Shown: piece after piece, positions 16,911-25,467 of the stretch | Numbering within the stretch: the first letter of the stretch is position 1 | Layout: each line of letters opens with the position of its first letter | Assembly (NCBI GenBank): GCA_963727535.1 | Contig: CAVSGR010000001.1 | Coordinates: 372,001-436,000 of the forward strand | DNA length: 64,000 bases | Direction: 5' to 3' | From: RBG-16-34-14 sp963727535 | Lineage (GTDB): Bacteria; Bacteroidota; Ignavibacteria; Ignavibacteriales; Ignavibacteriaceae | Notes under the pieces: generated by a model | Database searches by the model: none | Seen by the model: only the letters and a program-made list of their open reading frames with translations | What the model was told of the DNA's origin: nothing | Translations under genes and position numbers: made by a program

Positions 16911-16987
16911 CTTGCATGACTGCATGATTGTATGAATGCATATCAATTTTGAAACCATGCAACCAAGCTTTCATGCAAGCATGCATA
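16911..16987. repeat. Word-repeat hairpin C (8-nt period) between nuoN and the Rrf2 gene
   Basis: The left arm (16911-16942) is four 8-nt words of form NNTGCATG (for example CTTGCATG, ACTGCATG). After a 13-nt loop the right arm (16956-16987) is four 8-nt words of form CATGCANN (for example CATGCAAC, CATGCAAG). Cores pair and flanking positions vary. No gene lies between the arms. It is closely related to 25351-25411 and 51176-51249. Confidence 0.75.
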
Positions 16988-17103
16988 AATTACAGTTTTA
17001 CGCTGCATTCCTCTTGTTTCTCTTGCTCAAAAAATATAAGTTGTAAGTATTAATCAAATGCAAACATCTCCTGAACCAAATCTTGTATTTCTTTCAATTT
17101 TTC

Positions 17104-17131
17104 TATACTTTTATACCCGACTAAAGAAGTC
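17104..17131 (+). promoter_or_regulatory. Putative promoter -10 with IscR-like operator before the Rrf2 gene
   Basis: TATACT (17104-17109) is a good -10 element. Directly after it ATACCCGACT (17113-17122) and AGTC (17128-17131) form the GACT-N5-AGTC core of IscR type 1-like sites. The overlap suggests autorepression by the Rrf2 protein. The match is only partial in the right half. Confidence 0.4.
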
Positions 17132-17138
17132 TTATTTG

Positions 17139-17546
17139 ATGTTAAAATTATCTAAAAGATCTGAATATGCTTTGATGGCAGTAAAGTATATCGCTTTACA
17201 GCAGAATAGAGCTTGCGTAACAGCAAGAGAAATTGCACTTAGTTATAATCTGCCTTATGGGCTTGTGTCTAAAGTTCTTCAGCAGTTGACAAGATATAAT
17301 GTTATACTTTCAACCCAGGGAGCAAAGGGCGGTTATAAACTTAGTAAGGGTACTTCGGATATATCATTGATCGATATCATTTCCGCGGTCGAACCAAGAC
17401 ATCAAATAACCAATTGTATGTTGGAGGGAAGTTCCGTTGAAGATTGTGAACATTATGATTGCTGTATGATAAGAGATCCGCTAATTAAAGTACAAGGTAA
17501 AATTGATAATTTATTAAAAAACATAACTGTTACAGAAATAATATAA
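17139..17546 (+). CDS. Rrf2-family transcriptional regulator, IscR-like
   Basis: MLKLSKRSEYALMAVKYIA and AREIALSYNLPYGLVSKVLQQL form the winged-helix DNA-binding domain of Rrf2 proteins. A cysteine cluster follows (NCMLEGSSVEDC, then HYDCC), as in IscR, which binds a [2Fe-2S] cluster. The frame is open further upstream, but ATG 17139 begins the conserved domain. The next genes include an IscA-type carrier and a superoxide dismutase, so a role in Fe-S or oxidative-stress control is plausible. A partial IscR-like site lies just upstream. Confidence 0.88.
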   Translation: MLKLSKRSEYALMAVKYIALQQNRACVTAREIALSYNLPYGLVSKVLQQLTRYNVILSTQGAKGGYKLSKGTSDISLIDIISAVEPRHQITNCMLEGSSVEDCEHYDCCMIRDPLIKVQGKIDNLLKNITVTEII

Positions 17547-17556
17547 AGGGGATAAT

Positions 17557-17859
17557 ATGAAGAAAATAGATAAATATCTCGAGCAATTAAAATCTGAGCA
17601 ACAGGTTTTCCTGAGTTATTTAAGAGCTAAGTTCCCGGTTTTTCATAACTCTAACTTCTTTTTCAGAGATCTTCATTATGGAATAAAAGGATACTTTGAA
17701 AAAAAAGGAAAGAAAATATCCTATTCTGATTCCCAGCAAATTGCTGAAGAGTATGCCAAATTACTGGAGGAGCAAGGAATATTTGTAAAAACATCCGATA
17801 AAACATGGAAAGTAGAGTTCCCGGAATTTATCACAACAGAACCGGGCGATCCGTTATAA
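17557..17859 (+). CDS. Small protein of unknown function
   Basis: I do not recognise this 100-residue soluble protein. It has an N-terminal helix (MKKIDKYLEQLKSEQQVFL), a central aromatic stretch and a conserved-looking C-terminus EFITTEPGDPL. GGGG at 17548-17551 serves as a ribosome-binding site 10 bp after the Rrf2 stop, so the two are very probably cotranscribed. Its position between an IscR-like regulator and an IscA-type protein suggests a link to Fe-S metabolism. That is inference from context only. Confidence 0.7.
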   Translation: MKKIDKYLEQLKSEQQVFLSYLRAKFPVFHNSNFFFRDLHYGIKGYFEKKGKKISYSDSQQIAEEYAKLLEEQGIFVKTSDKTWKVEFPEFITTEPGDPL

Positions 17860-17923
17860 TTACGGATGTCTTGAATATTTCAAATAATTTTGTTACTTAG
17901 TTAAACAAACAATAAGGTATAAT

Positions 17924-18274
17924 ATGACTAACGTTCAGAATGAAACCGAAATAAGAATTACTGAAAAAGCCGTTAATCAGGTAAAAGCAATAATGAAAGA
18001 GAATAAAGTTCCTGAAAACTACGGTTTAAGAGTCGGAGTAAAAGGTGGCGGCTGTTCCGGATTAACTTATTCACTCGGTTTCGACGGAGAATCACGCGAA
18101 GGTGATACTATAATTGAAGAAAGTGGAGTCAAGCTTTTTGTGGATGGTAAAAGTCTTTTTTATTTAACCGGAATGGAACTCGATTTTACAGATGGATTAA
18201 ACGGTAAAGGATTTATTTTCAACAATCCAAATGCTACTAAAACCTGTGGATGTGGAGAATCGTTTTCAGTATAA
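17924..18274 (+). CDS. HesB/IscA-family iron-sulfur cluster assembly protein
   Basis: The three cluster-binding cysteines are visible: GGGCSGLTYSLGF in the middle and CGCGESF at the end. A-type carriers hold and deliver Fe-S clusters to apoproteins. The 116-residue length fits, with a short N-terminal extension. It lies downstream of the Rrf2 gene and upstream of the superoxide dismutase. Confidence 0.94.
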   Translation: MTNVQNETEIRITEKAVNQVKAIMKENKVPENYGLRVGVKGGGCSGLTYSLGFDGESREGDTIIEESGVKLFVDGKSLFYLTGMELDFTDGLNGKGFIFNNPNATKTCGCGESFSV

Positions 18275-18298
18275 ATCGCTGATTTACGAGGTGCAAAA

Positions 18299-19021
18299 TT
18301 GAAGCGAAGAAATTTTATTTTTTCTATTGGAACTATCCCGCTTGTAGCGGGTCTTGAACCTTTAACAAAATCACTCGAAAAAATATCTAATCAAACCAGA
18401 AGGAGGAGTTTAATGGGAAAATTTGAATTGCCCAAGTTACCTTATGACTATGACGCATTAGAGCCTTATATAGATAAGACTACAATGGAAATTCATTACA
18501 CCAAACATCATAACGGTTATGTTAATAACCTGAATAATGCAGTTGCAGGAACAGACATGGAAGGAAAATCTCTCGAAGATTTACTTAAGAAAGTTTCAGG
18601 TCTGCCTACTGCAGTAAGAAATAACGGTGGTGGTCATTACAATCATTCACTGTTCTGGACAATAATGAAAAAAGGCGGCGGCGCTCAGCCGGAAGGTCCT
18701 TTAGGTGAAGCTATTACTTCATCTTTCGGATCATTTGAATCTTTTAAAGAACAATTCAGTAAAGCCGCTGCAACACGTTTCGGTTCAGGCTGGGCGTGGC
18801 TTATTCTAAGCGGCGATAAGCTTGCGATAACATCTACACCAAACCAGGATAATCCTGTAATGGATATTGCTGAAGTAAAAGGCACTCCAATTCTTGGTCT
18901 TGATGTTTGGGAACATGCTTATTATCTAAAGTACCAAAATAAACGTCCCGATTATATAGCAAACTGGTGGAACGTTATAAATTGGGAAGAAGTTTCCAAA
19001 AGATTCGCTGACGCTAAGTAA
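18299..19021 (+). CDS. Fe/Mn superoxide dismutase with alternative exported and short starts
   Basis: FELPKLPYDYDALEPYIDK, HYTKHHNGYVNNLN, WNHSLFW-like HYNHSLFW and LDVWEHAYYLKYQN are classical Fe/Mn-SOD motifs including the metal ligands (His, His, Asp, His). The long form starts at TTG 18299 behind GAGGTG and adds a 38-residue twin-arginine-like segment (MKRRNFIFSIGTIPLVAG). The short form starts at ATG 18413 behind a very strong AAGGAGGAG and has the usual ~202 residues. Both starts have ribosome-binding sites, so dual localisation is possible. Metal preference cannot be decided here. Confidence 0.93.
   Translation: MKRRNFIFSIGTIPLVAGLEPLTKSLEKISNQTRRRSLMGKFELPKLPYDYDALEPYIDKTTMEIHYTKHHNGYVNNLNNAVAGTDMEGKSLEDLLKKVSGLPTAVRNNGGGHYNHSLFWTIMKKGGGAQPEGPLGEAITSSFGSFESFKEQFSKAAATRFGSGWAWLILSGDKLAITSTPNQDNPVMDIAEVKGTPILGLDVWEHAYYLKYQNKRPDYIANWWNVINWEEVSKRFADAK
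18400..18415 (+). promoter_or_regulatory. Strong internal ribosome-binding site and start in the SOD gene
   Basis: AAGGAGGAG (18400-18408) lies 4 nt before the in-frame ATG at 18413. It is stronger than the site serving the upstream TTG and marks the likely main start of cytoplasmic SOD. Confidence 0.65.
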
Positions 19022-19046
19022 CAGATAATATTTAATTTATTTTACG

Positions 19047-19067
19047 GTGCCGGATTTAGTCCGGCAC
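19047..19067 (+). terminator. Hairpin after the SOD gene
   Basis: GTGCCGGA and TCCGGCAC form a perfect 8-bp stem with a TTTAG loop, 26 bp after the SOD stop. A T-rich but interrupted tract follows, so it is a weak terminator at best. Confidence 0.55.
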
Positions 19068-19081
19068 TTAATTCAAATCTA

Positions 19082-19705
19082 ATGAACAATACAATTCCTA
19101 TTTTTCCTTTAAGCCTTGTTGTATTTCCTTTTTCAAAAGTACCTTTACACATTTTTGAAGAGAGATATAAGAAGATGATAAACAAATGTATTGATGAAAA
19201 AAAAGGTTTTGGTATTGTTAGCCTTATTTTAAGTGAAATGTCAAAGGTCGGCAGTTACGTAGAAATTGTAAAGGTTAAAAGAGAAAAAGAAAATGGTGAA
19301 ATGGATATTATCGTAAAAGGCATCAGCAGATTTAAAACTCTTCGGAAAACCAATCATCCTGATGGATATATGGTTGCAACAATAGATGAATATAGGGATG
19401 ATTCTGATGAAATTAATACTCTTCTTTTACAAGAGCTTCGTGAAAATTTTGAAGGAATTATCAGGAAAATAAATTTTGAATTAGAAGATTCATTCTGGAA
19501 AAATTATAATGACACTTCCCTTAAATCTTTCAAAATAGCTGAAAAATCAGGCTTAAATCTAAAACAGAGACAAAAGCTTCTTTCCTTAAAAAAGGAAAAC
19601 GACAGAATGAATTTTTTACTCAAGCATCTGATGGTTCTTGAAAAAAAGATTTCAGAAAGATATACGACAGGGGCAATTGTAATGGGAGATGGTTATATAA
19701 ATTAA
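19082..19705 (+). CDS. Lon N-terminal (substrate-binding) domain protein
   Basis: IPIFPLSLVVFPFSKVPLHI and FEERYKKMINKC match the N-terminal PUA-like domain of Lon proteases. The 207-residue protein stops before any AAA or protease domain. Stand-alone LON-domain proteins are common in bacteria, with poorly defined roles in protein turnover. Its stop codon overlaps that of convergent atpC by two bases, leaving no room for a terminator. Confidence 0.85.
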   Translation: MNNTIPIFPLSLVVFPFSKVPLHIFEERYKKMINKCIDEKKGFGIVSLILSEMSKVGSYVEIVKVKREKENGEMDIIVKGISRFKTLRKTNHPDGYMVATIDEYRDDSDEINTLLLQELRENFEGIIRKINFELEDSFWKNYNDTSLKSFKIAEKSGLNLKQRQKLLSLKKENDRMNFLLKHLMVLEKKISERYTTGAIVMGDGYIN

Positions 19706-20128
19706 GCTTCTGCCCTGATATACTTTTCAACTAAATTTAATCGGTTAACAGCCCTGGCAAGTGCAACTCTTGCTCTTTCAATATTAGTATCTTCAGTTTT
19801 TTGTGTCAATCTTTCTATCGCTCTCTCTTTTGCTCTTTGCGCTCTTTCAACATCAATCTCTTCAATAGCTTCTAATGCATCTGCAAGAACAAGAACATTG
19901 TTTTTTAAAACTTCTACAGTTCCCCCGCACGGTCGCAAAATATTTAGTTGTTTTATCATCCACTTTTATTTTAATGAGCCCGATTTCAAAAACACTTATT
20001 AAAGGAGCATGGTTTTTTAGGACCTGGAATCTCCCTTTAACTCCGGGGATAGTAACTGATTCTATATTCCCTTTGTACACACTTTTTGCAGGAGTTATTA
20101 TTTCAAGATAAAGAGCTTCTGCCGCCAT
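19702..20128 (-). CDS. atpC: ATP synthase epsilon subunit, interrupted by a +1 frameshift near 19935
   Basis: The upstream frame gives the N-terminal beta domain (ALYLEIITPAKSVYKG to KVDDKTTKYFAT), then leaves frame. The downstream frame supplies GGTVEVLKNNVLVLADALEA and the helical hairpin. Removing one base in the GACCGTGCGGG stretch joins them as KYFATCGGTVEV, a typical epsilon sequence, giving 141 residues. Epsilon belongs to the F1 central stalk and regulates hydrolysis. The two frames differ by exactly +1. It is separated by one base or less from atpD, as in the other atpDC pairs of this phylum. Confidence 0.9.
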
Positions 20129-21552
20129 TATTCACTCATCTTCTTAGCTTTTTCAACTGCTTCTTCGATTGTCCCAACATACATAAAAGCTGATTCGGGA
20201 AGATCATCATACTTACCTTCAATTATTCCTTTAAACCCTCTTATTGTATCTTCGAGCTTAACATACTTGCCTTTGTAGCCTGTAAACTGTTCTGCAACAT
20301 GGAAAGGTTGACTAAAAAACCTTTGTATTCTTCTTGCTCTTCTTACAACAACTTTATCTTCATCGGATAATTCATCCATTCCAAGAATATTAATAATATC
20401 CTGAAGATCCTTATACTGTTGAAGAATTTCTTTACATCTTTTGGCAACATCATAATGTTCCTGGCCAATAATTCCCGGTTCAAGAATTCTTGAAGTAGAA
20501 TCAAGAGGATCAACCGCAGGATAAATACCAAGCTCGGAAATTTGTCGGCTTAATGTTGTTGTTGCATCAAGATGAGCAAAAGCTGCAGCCGGTGCCGGAT
20601 CTGTTAAGTCATCTGCTGGCACATAAATAGCCTGTACGGAAGTAATAGAACCCTTATCCGTAGAAGTAATTCTTTCCTGCAATGCACCCATTTCAGATGC
20701 AAGTGTAGGCTGATACCCAACAGCAGAAGGCATACGACCTAGTAAAGCCGAAACTTCTGATCCAGCTTGTGTAAAACGAAATATGTTATCTATAAAAAGG
20801 AGGACGTCTCTTCCCTCTTCATCACGGAAATATTCAGCAATTGTTAAACCAGTCAAACCGATTCTCAATCTTGCTCCCGGTGGTTCATTCATCTGCCCGA
20901 ATACCAAAGAAGTTTTTTCAAGCACACCCGATTCTTTCATCTCGAGCCAGAGATCATTTCCTTCACGGGTTCTTTCTCCAACTCCGGCAAAAACAGAGTA
21001 GCCGCTATGTTCCTGGGCAATGTTATGAATAAGTTCCTGGATAATAACTGTTTTACCAACTCCGGCTCCACCAAAAAGCCCGGTCTTACCACCTTTGGAA
21101 TAAGGTTCAATAAGATCTATAACTTTAATACCTGTTTCGAAAATTTCTGTGTTAGTTGAAAGGTTCTTAAACTTTGGAGCATCTCTATGAATTGGATATC
21201 TTTTTTCAGATTTGATTTCTCCTAATCCATCAATTCCCTGCCCTGTTACATTTAATAGCCTGCCTAAAGTATTTGGCCCTACCGGAACAGAAATAGGTTC
21301 ACCGGTATCGAAAGCATCCATTCCGCGAACAAGCCCGTCAGTGGAGTCCATAGCAACAGCACGAACTGTATTCTCTCCCAGATGCAGTTGAACTTCAACT
21401 ATAAGATCGTTTTTCTCTCCTTCTGTGTTTGTACGGGGTATGCTGATTGCATTATAAATTTTAGGCAAGTGTTGTTCTTCAAATTCTATATCAAGAACAG
21501 GTCCGATTACCTCTATAATTTTTCCTTTATGTTCTGCTCTACTTTCGGGCAT
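20128..21552 (-). CDS. atpD: ATP synthase F1 beta subunit
   Basis: The Walker A motif GGAGVGKTVIIQELI is at residues ~158-172, and GERTREGNDLW and LLFIDNIFRFTQAGSEVSALLGR follow. At 474 residues it is full length. It is the catalytic subunit of F-type ATP synthase. It is followed directly by atpC; the other atp genes are not in the window. Confidence 0.98.
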   Translation of the reverse strand: MPESRAEHKGKIIEVIGPVLDIEFEEQHLPKIYNAISIPRTNTEGEKNDLIVEVQLHLGENTVRAVAMDSTDGLVRGMDAFDTGEPISVPVGPNTLGRLLNVTGQGIDGLGEIKSEKRYPIHRDAPKFKNLSTNTEIFETGIKVIDLIEPYSKGGKTGLFGGAGVGKTVIIQELIHNIAQEHSGYSVFAGVGERTREGNDLWLEMKESGVLEKTSLVFGQMNEPPGARLRIGLTGLTIAEYFRDEEGRDVLLFIDNIFRFTQAGSEVSALLGRMPSAVGYQPTLASEMGALQERITSTDKGSITSVQAIYVPADDLTDPAPAAAFAHLDATTTLSRQISELGIYPAVDPLDSTSRILEPGIIGQEHYDVAKRCKEILQQYKDLQDIINILGMDELSDEDKVVVRRARRIQRFFSQPFHVAEQFTGYKGKYVKLEDTIRGFKGIIEGKYDDLPESAFMYVGTIEEAVEKAKKMSE

Positions 21553-21644
21553 TTTTGGTCCTTAATTTTTTAAAATTTAAGTATTAAAAATACGATGTTA
21601 CCAAAGTATTTCCAAATAAATATATGGAAAGGAGTTACAGGTTT

Positions 21645-24239
21645 TTACTTAATTAAAATTAGCTTCTTTGAAGCCATAAAATTCTCCGCTTTTAGCCTAT
21701 AAATATAAACCCCACTGGGAAGTCCATCACCATTAAAATCGACTGCCATAGTGCCTGCAGGAGCTTTTCCCTTAAATAAGGTCTTAACTTCCCTGCCGAG
21801 CATATCATATAATGTGAGGGCAATCTCACTTTCGGATGGAATCTCAAACTTTATTGTTGTAACGGGATTAAATGGATTTGGGTAATTCTGATATAATTGA
21901 AAAGTGAATGAAGCCGAATTCGAATTCACTTCAATAATTTTTGAATATTGAAAAGTTCCGTCAAAATCTGTTTGCTTTAACCTGTAATATTGAACACTCT
22001 GCATGTAAACGCTGTCATAGAAACAATAATTATTTATTTCACTCGAAGTCCCTTTTCCTTCAACAAATCCTAAAGAAAACCAGTTCTGATCATCGTAAGA
22101 TTTTTCTACATAAAAACCGGAGTTATTCAATTCTGTAGCAGTCGACCATTTTAATTCCACAATTCTTTTTTCGACAAAAGCATTAAATGAAACTAGTTCA
22201 ACCGGAAGAGGAGTTGGAACGACGAAGGCACCTGTACCTCCGGCATCATTATATCTTTTTTTGAACTCCTGCATGTATTGGTTTGCAATATACACGTCGT
22301 GTATTATTAAAGTGTTTTCATCATTATCATTCTCAGCCGCAGAGGACCAATTATGTGAACCAGTTATCACAACTGGATCGCTATCAGCATAAGAAGCATC
22401 AATAATTCCGTATTTATGATGAAGAGTTGGGGAAGGATTTTCAAACATCTCTCCATAATTTTGCAAAGTGTAAAACTCAGTTCCACTCACCCCAATTTGA
22501 TCAACAACTCCTCTAAGATCGTTCATACCTGAATTATAACGTGAAATTATTGCCTGCCTTATATCATCTTTTGTAATTACATACTGAGCAAGATAAATAT
22601 TGTGATCAGCCGAGTTTATTTGAGAAATTATTTTACTAGTTGTCCCATCAGATGGGCTGAAATAACTTTCTATTTCTCTTCCTCCAATAGTAAAATTGTG
22701 CGTTGTATTATCAACTTTCTGATATCCGAATTTTGCGTTAGATGAATTGGGAGTATCGGTATTGCTTCCCCACATTTCTTCAAACTCTGTAGTATAAGCT
22801 GAAGCTATTGCCGGATCATTTATTTCTACCACATTATTTTTCCAGTTCAATTCAGTTGATGTAACATTCCACGAGCCTGTCCACAACCAATCGTTTGAGG
22901 CAACAGTATCTCTCGCATCAAAGATTATAAACTTATTATGCATTATACCCGGAAATGCCTGGGTCTCAGGTGGACGCTGGCTTATCTGGATTCCATTATT
23001 AATTAATATTTGCATTGAATTCTGAATCGGGTAATCCGTGGAGCGGTGATCGTAAACGACTCTTATTTTTACTCCCCTGCTTTTTGCAAGTACAAGAGCA
23101 TCGGCAACTTCCTGCATTCCTGAAAAACTATAAAGAGCCAGATCTATTGAATAAGTTGCCTGGTTTATTCTTTCGATCAGCTTCTCCTGAAAATTAACAT
23201 TCCCTTTTGCAGCATTTCCTGGAATTGCTACTGTAGTATCAACCGGAAAATTAAAGTAAACATTGATTGTTCCTGAGGTTGGATTTAACGCAGCGGTTCT
23301 TACAGAGTAGAGAGAACTTGAGCTTGTACCAACATCATTAGTTGAATAGGCTTTGAAGTAATATTGCGTAAACGGTTCAAGACCGGATATAGTTATAGAA
23401 TGTATAGTTGTGTCATCGTTAGCTACGACGGAGTCCAATTCAAGTGAGGAAGTTAATCCATATTTTACCTGGCTGTTACCATTTCTTGCGGTATTAAAAT
23501 AAACTGTAAAAGATGTTGTACTGATGTTTGAAGCATAAACCGGTGTAAGAATTAACGGAGCCCCATCATAAATAATATCCTGTATAAATCTTGGCTGTAA
23601 CTGGTAACCTGTGCTATATGGTGAAGATGGATCATATTGCCCGAGAATCCCTATAATATCTACTTGCCCAGTTGGAATTTGAGAACCTATAATTGATGTA
23701 ACATTATTGTCAATTCTAAGTCCGGATGTTAATGTGCCTGTGGCATCAGTAATATCATAATTTGTCCCACTGGCAAAGTTACCAGAACCTGAAATCGTAA
23801 CATTATTAATACGAACTAATGATCCTTCATATTCTTCAAAGCCATTCCACTCCTGGGATGCAATATCATTTATTGTAAGAACAGTAGGGTCAGGAACCTG
23901 GGTGTTGGTACCAATAATAACTGAAGAACCGGAACTAGTGAAGTCAAGTTCTGTCAGTCCGTTAAAAGCAGATACGGTTGATGTAATCGTAACCGAATCG
24001 CCAAGTGAAACCTGGCTTGTAAATGTACTGCCATATACAGAAATACCGCCTGTTGCATCCTGTATATTACTTGGACTCCCAAATTGATCCGAACATGTAA
24101 CAATACCTGAAACTGTAAATGCCTGTCCAACATTAACAGGAACACCGTTGGCATCATTCATTCTTAAATCTGCTATGGGAACAACACTCTGAGAATGGAT
24201 TAAAGAAGTAAAAAGTAATAAAAGAATAATTTTTTTCAT
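21645..24239 (-). CDS. Secreted OB-fold / phospholipase D-type nuclease with T9SS sorting domain
   Basis: An 864-residue exported protein. A signal peptide (residues 1-17) leads to an OB-fold-like domain (~20-220, GQAFTVSGIVTCSDQFG), a fibronectin III-like domain (~230-315) and a PLD region with two HKD motifs, HNKFIIFDARD (~433) and HHKYGIIDASYADSD (~604). A linker and a C-terminal T9SS domain with NYPNPFNPVTTIKFEIP follow. Two HKD motifs in one chain form one active site; secreted PLD proteins with OB folds are often nucleases, but lipid substrates are not excluded. It is the last gene of a seven-gene exported-protein operon. Confidence 0.85.
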   Translation of the reverse strand: MKKIILLLLFTSLIHSQSVVPIADLRMNDANGVPVNVGQAFTVSGIVTCSDQFGSPSNIQDATGGISVYGSTFTSQVSLGDSVTITSTVSAFNGLTELDFTSSGSSVIIGTNTQVPDPTVLTINDIASQEWNGFEEYEGSLVRINNVTISGSGNFASGTNYDITDATGTLTSGLRIDNNVTSIIGSQIPTGQVDIIGILGQYDPSSPYSTGYQLQPRFIQDIIYDGAPLILTPVYASNISTTSFTVYFNTARNGNSQVKYGLTSSLELDSVVANDDTTIHSITISGLEPFTQYYFKAYSTNDVGTSSSSLYSVRTAALNPTSGTINVYFNFPVDTTVAIPGNAAKGNVNFQEKLIERINQATYSIDLALYSFSGMQEVADALVLAKSRGVKIRVVYDHRSTDYPIQNSMQILINNGIQISQRPPETQAFPGIMHNKFIIFDARDTVASNDWLWTGSWNVTSTELNWKNNVVEINDPAIASAYTTEFEEMWGSNTDTPNSSNAKFGYQKVDNTTHNFTIGGREIESYFSPSDGTTSKIISQINSADHNIYLAQYVITKDDIRQAIISRYNSGMNDLRGVVDQIGVSGTEFYTLQNYGEMFENPSPTLHHKYGIIDASYADSDPVVITGSHNWSSAAENDNDENTLIIHDVYIANQYMQEFKKRYNDAGGTGAFVVPTPLPVELVSFNAFVEKRIVELKWSTATELNNSGFYVEKSYDDQNWFSLGFVEGKGTSSEINNYCFYDSVYMQSVQYYRLKQTDFDGTFQYSKIIEVNSNSASFTFQLYQNYPNPFNPVTTIKFEIPSESEIALTLYDMLGREVKTLFKGKAPAGTMAVDFNGDGLPSGVYIYRLKAENFMASKKLILIK

Positions 24240-24261
24240 TTTAAATTTTAAGCTGTTTTTT

Positions 24262-25467
24262 TTATCTGATATCTGTGGAAAGAATAAATCTCAGAATTCT
24301 GTCATTGCCTGAATCTACTACATATAGTATCCTATCGAAATATGCAACAGCATAAGGTTCATTAAATACATCCGGACCTCCGAATGATTGTAATTCATCT
24401 CCGAGAGGAGTAAACTTGTACACACTGTCTTTTTGAGCATCTACAACGTAGATATTATCAGCATCATCAAGACATGAACCTTCCGGCTGGATAAATTTGT
24501 TAGGACTCATTAAAGCACCACCATTTGAGGGTGTCAGTCTTGCTTCGTAATCTGCAGAAACGGGAGTAACAACATAGGTGAGCCATTGAGTTTTTAAACT
24601 GTTGTTACCGGTCAATGTTTCTATAAAATCTATATTCTTTCTATTAAATGAAGTAAGAGAACTAATCTGATTAGCTGAAACCAAACCAGAACTGATAGGA
24701 TCAATATTAGGGACTCTTCCTATCAAAGTATCGCCTTCGCCGCCGCCATACAAGCTCTTTGGAACGAACTGTAAGATTGAATTGTCCGGATCAACAAAAC
24801 TTGTATTTGCAGGACCGGTTCTGGCAACGTAAAACATATTATTATAAAAAACTGTTACGGCTGTGTAGCTCCTGTCGGGATAATTAAGATCAGAAGTTCG
24901 CGGCAATAATTTGGTTATTGGAGCAGTTGCAATTTGATGACCTGCTTCTACGAGATTTAATTTATACACAGCACCGAATGTTTGTGTTTGCCCTTTTACA
25001 ACAGTATCTATTTCAGCACATATGATTAAGTTTAACTTATAATCCTGCGCCAATGCAACAGGTCTTTTTATCGTTCTTGTTCCAAGGATATCACCATTAA
25101 GATTCAGCATAACTATCCGGTCGTTGTAAGTATCTGCTACATAAACAAAAGGTTCTCTCCCAATAATCATATCCTGTGGTTTATTAAAGCCAGTCCATGG
25201 CGGATTTATCTGAATGTAAACAGTATCCCCTGCGATATTAGCATTACCTCCACTGGAAGTTAGTTGACTAACATCGAATTTATCACCACAACCAAATAGT
25301 AACGGAATAATTAAAATTAAATATAGCGTAAAGTTCAGTAAACGAGATTTTGCATGATTGCATGATTGCATGTTTTTCACATGCTTCCAATCATTCATGC
25401 ATTCATGCTTAAAATTTATTATAAGCTTTTTCAATTTTGGAAATATTAAAAGATAATCTCTACTCAT
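24262..25467 (-). CDS. NHL/beta-propeller lipoprotein with a word-repeat hairpin in its N-terminal coding region
   Basis: The mature part has NHL-like repeats (VYVADTYNDRIVMLNLNGD, LYVVDSGNDRILRF) and a lipobox LLFGC after a hydrophobic stretch (residues ~44-60). The ATG at 25467 overlaps the stop of the PorV/PorQ gene (TAATG), which suggests the original coupled start. Between it and the signal peptide, codons ~20-40 are encoded by the 8-nt word hairpin 25351-25411. Translation may instead begin at ATG 25371 (MQSCNHAKSRLLNFTLYL), giving a normal lipoprotein signal. Ligand unknown. Confidence 0.82.
   Translation of the reverse strand: MSRDYLLIFPKLKKLIINFKHECMNDWKHVKNMQSCNHAKSRLLNFTLYLILIIPLLFGCGDKFDVSQLTSSGGNANIAGDTVYIQINPPWTGFNKPQDMIIGREPFVYVADTYNDRIVMLNLNGDILGTRTIKRPVALAQDYKLNLIICAEIDTVVKGQTQTFGAVYKLNLVEAGHQIATAPITKLLPRTSDLNYPDRSYTAVTVFYNNMFYVARTGPANTSFVDPDNSILQFVPKSLYGGGEGDTLIGRVPNIDPISSGLVSANQISSLTSFNRKNIDFIETLTGNNSLKTQWLTYVVTPVSADYEARLTPSNGGALMSPNKFIQPEGSCLDDADNIYVVDAQKDSVYKFTPLGDELQSFGGPDVFNEPYAVAYFDRILYVVDSGNDRILRFILSTDIR
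25351..25411. repeat. Word-repeat hairpin (8-nt period) inside a coding region
   Basis: The left arm has three 8-nt words (TGCATGAT twice, then TGCATGTT; 25351-25374). The right arm has four words of form CATGCNTN or close to it (25380-25411, for example CATGCTTC, CATGCATT), around a 5-nt loop. It lies in frame within the 5' coding part of the NHL lipoprotein gene. Confidence 0.75.

Noticed and set aside
16911..16987. Short repeated GCATG words as a CRISPR remnant
   Set aside because: Words are 8 nt, contiguous and inverted across a loop; CRISPR repeats are longer and separated by spacers.
20783..21032. Rightward open frames over atpD
   Set aside because: They are shadows of the conserved atpD coding sequence.
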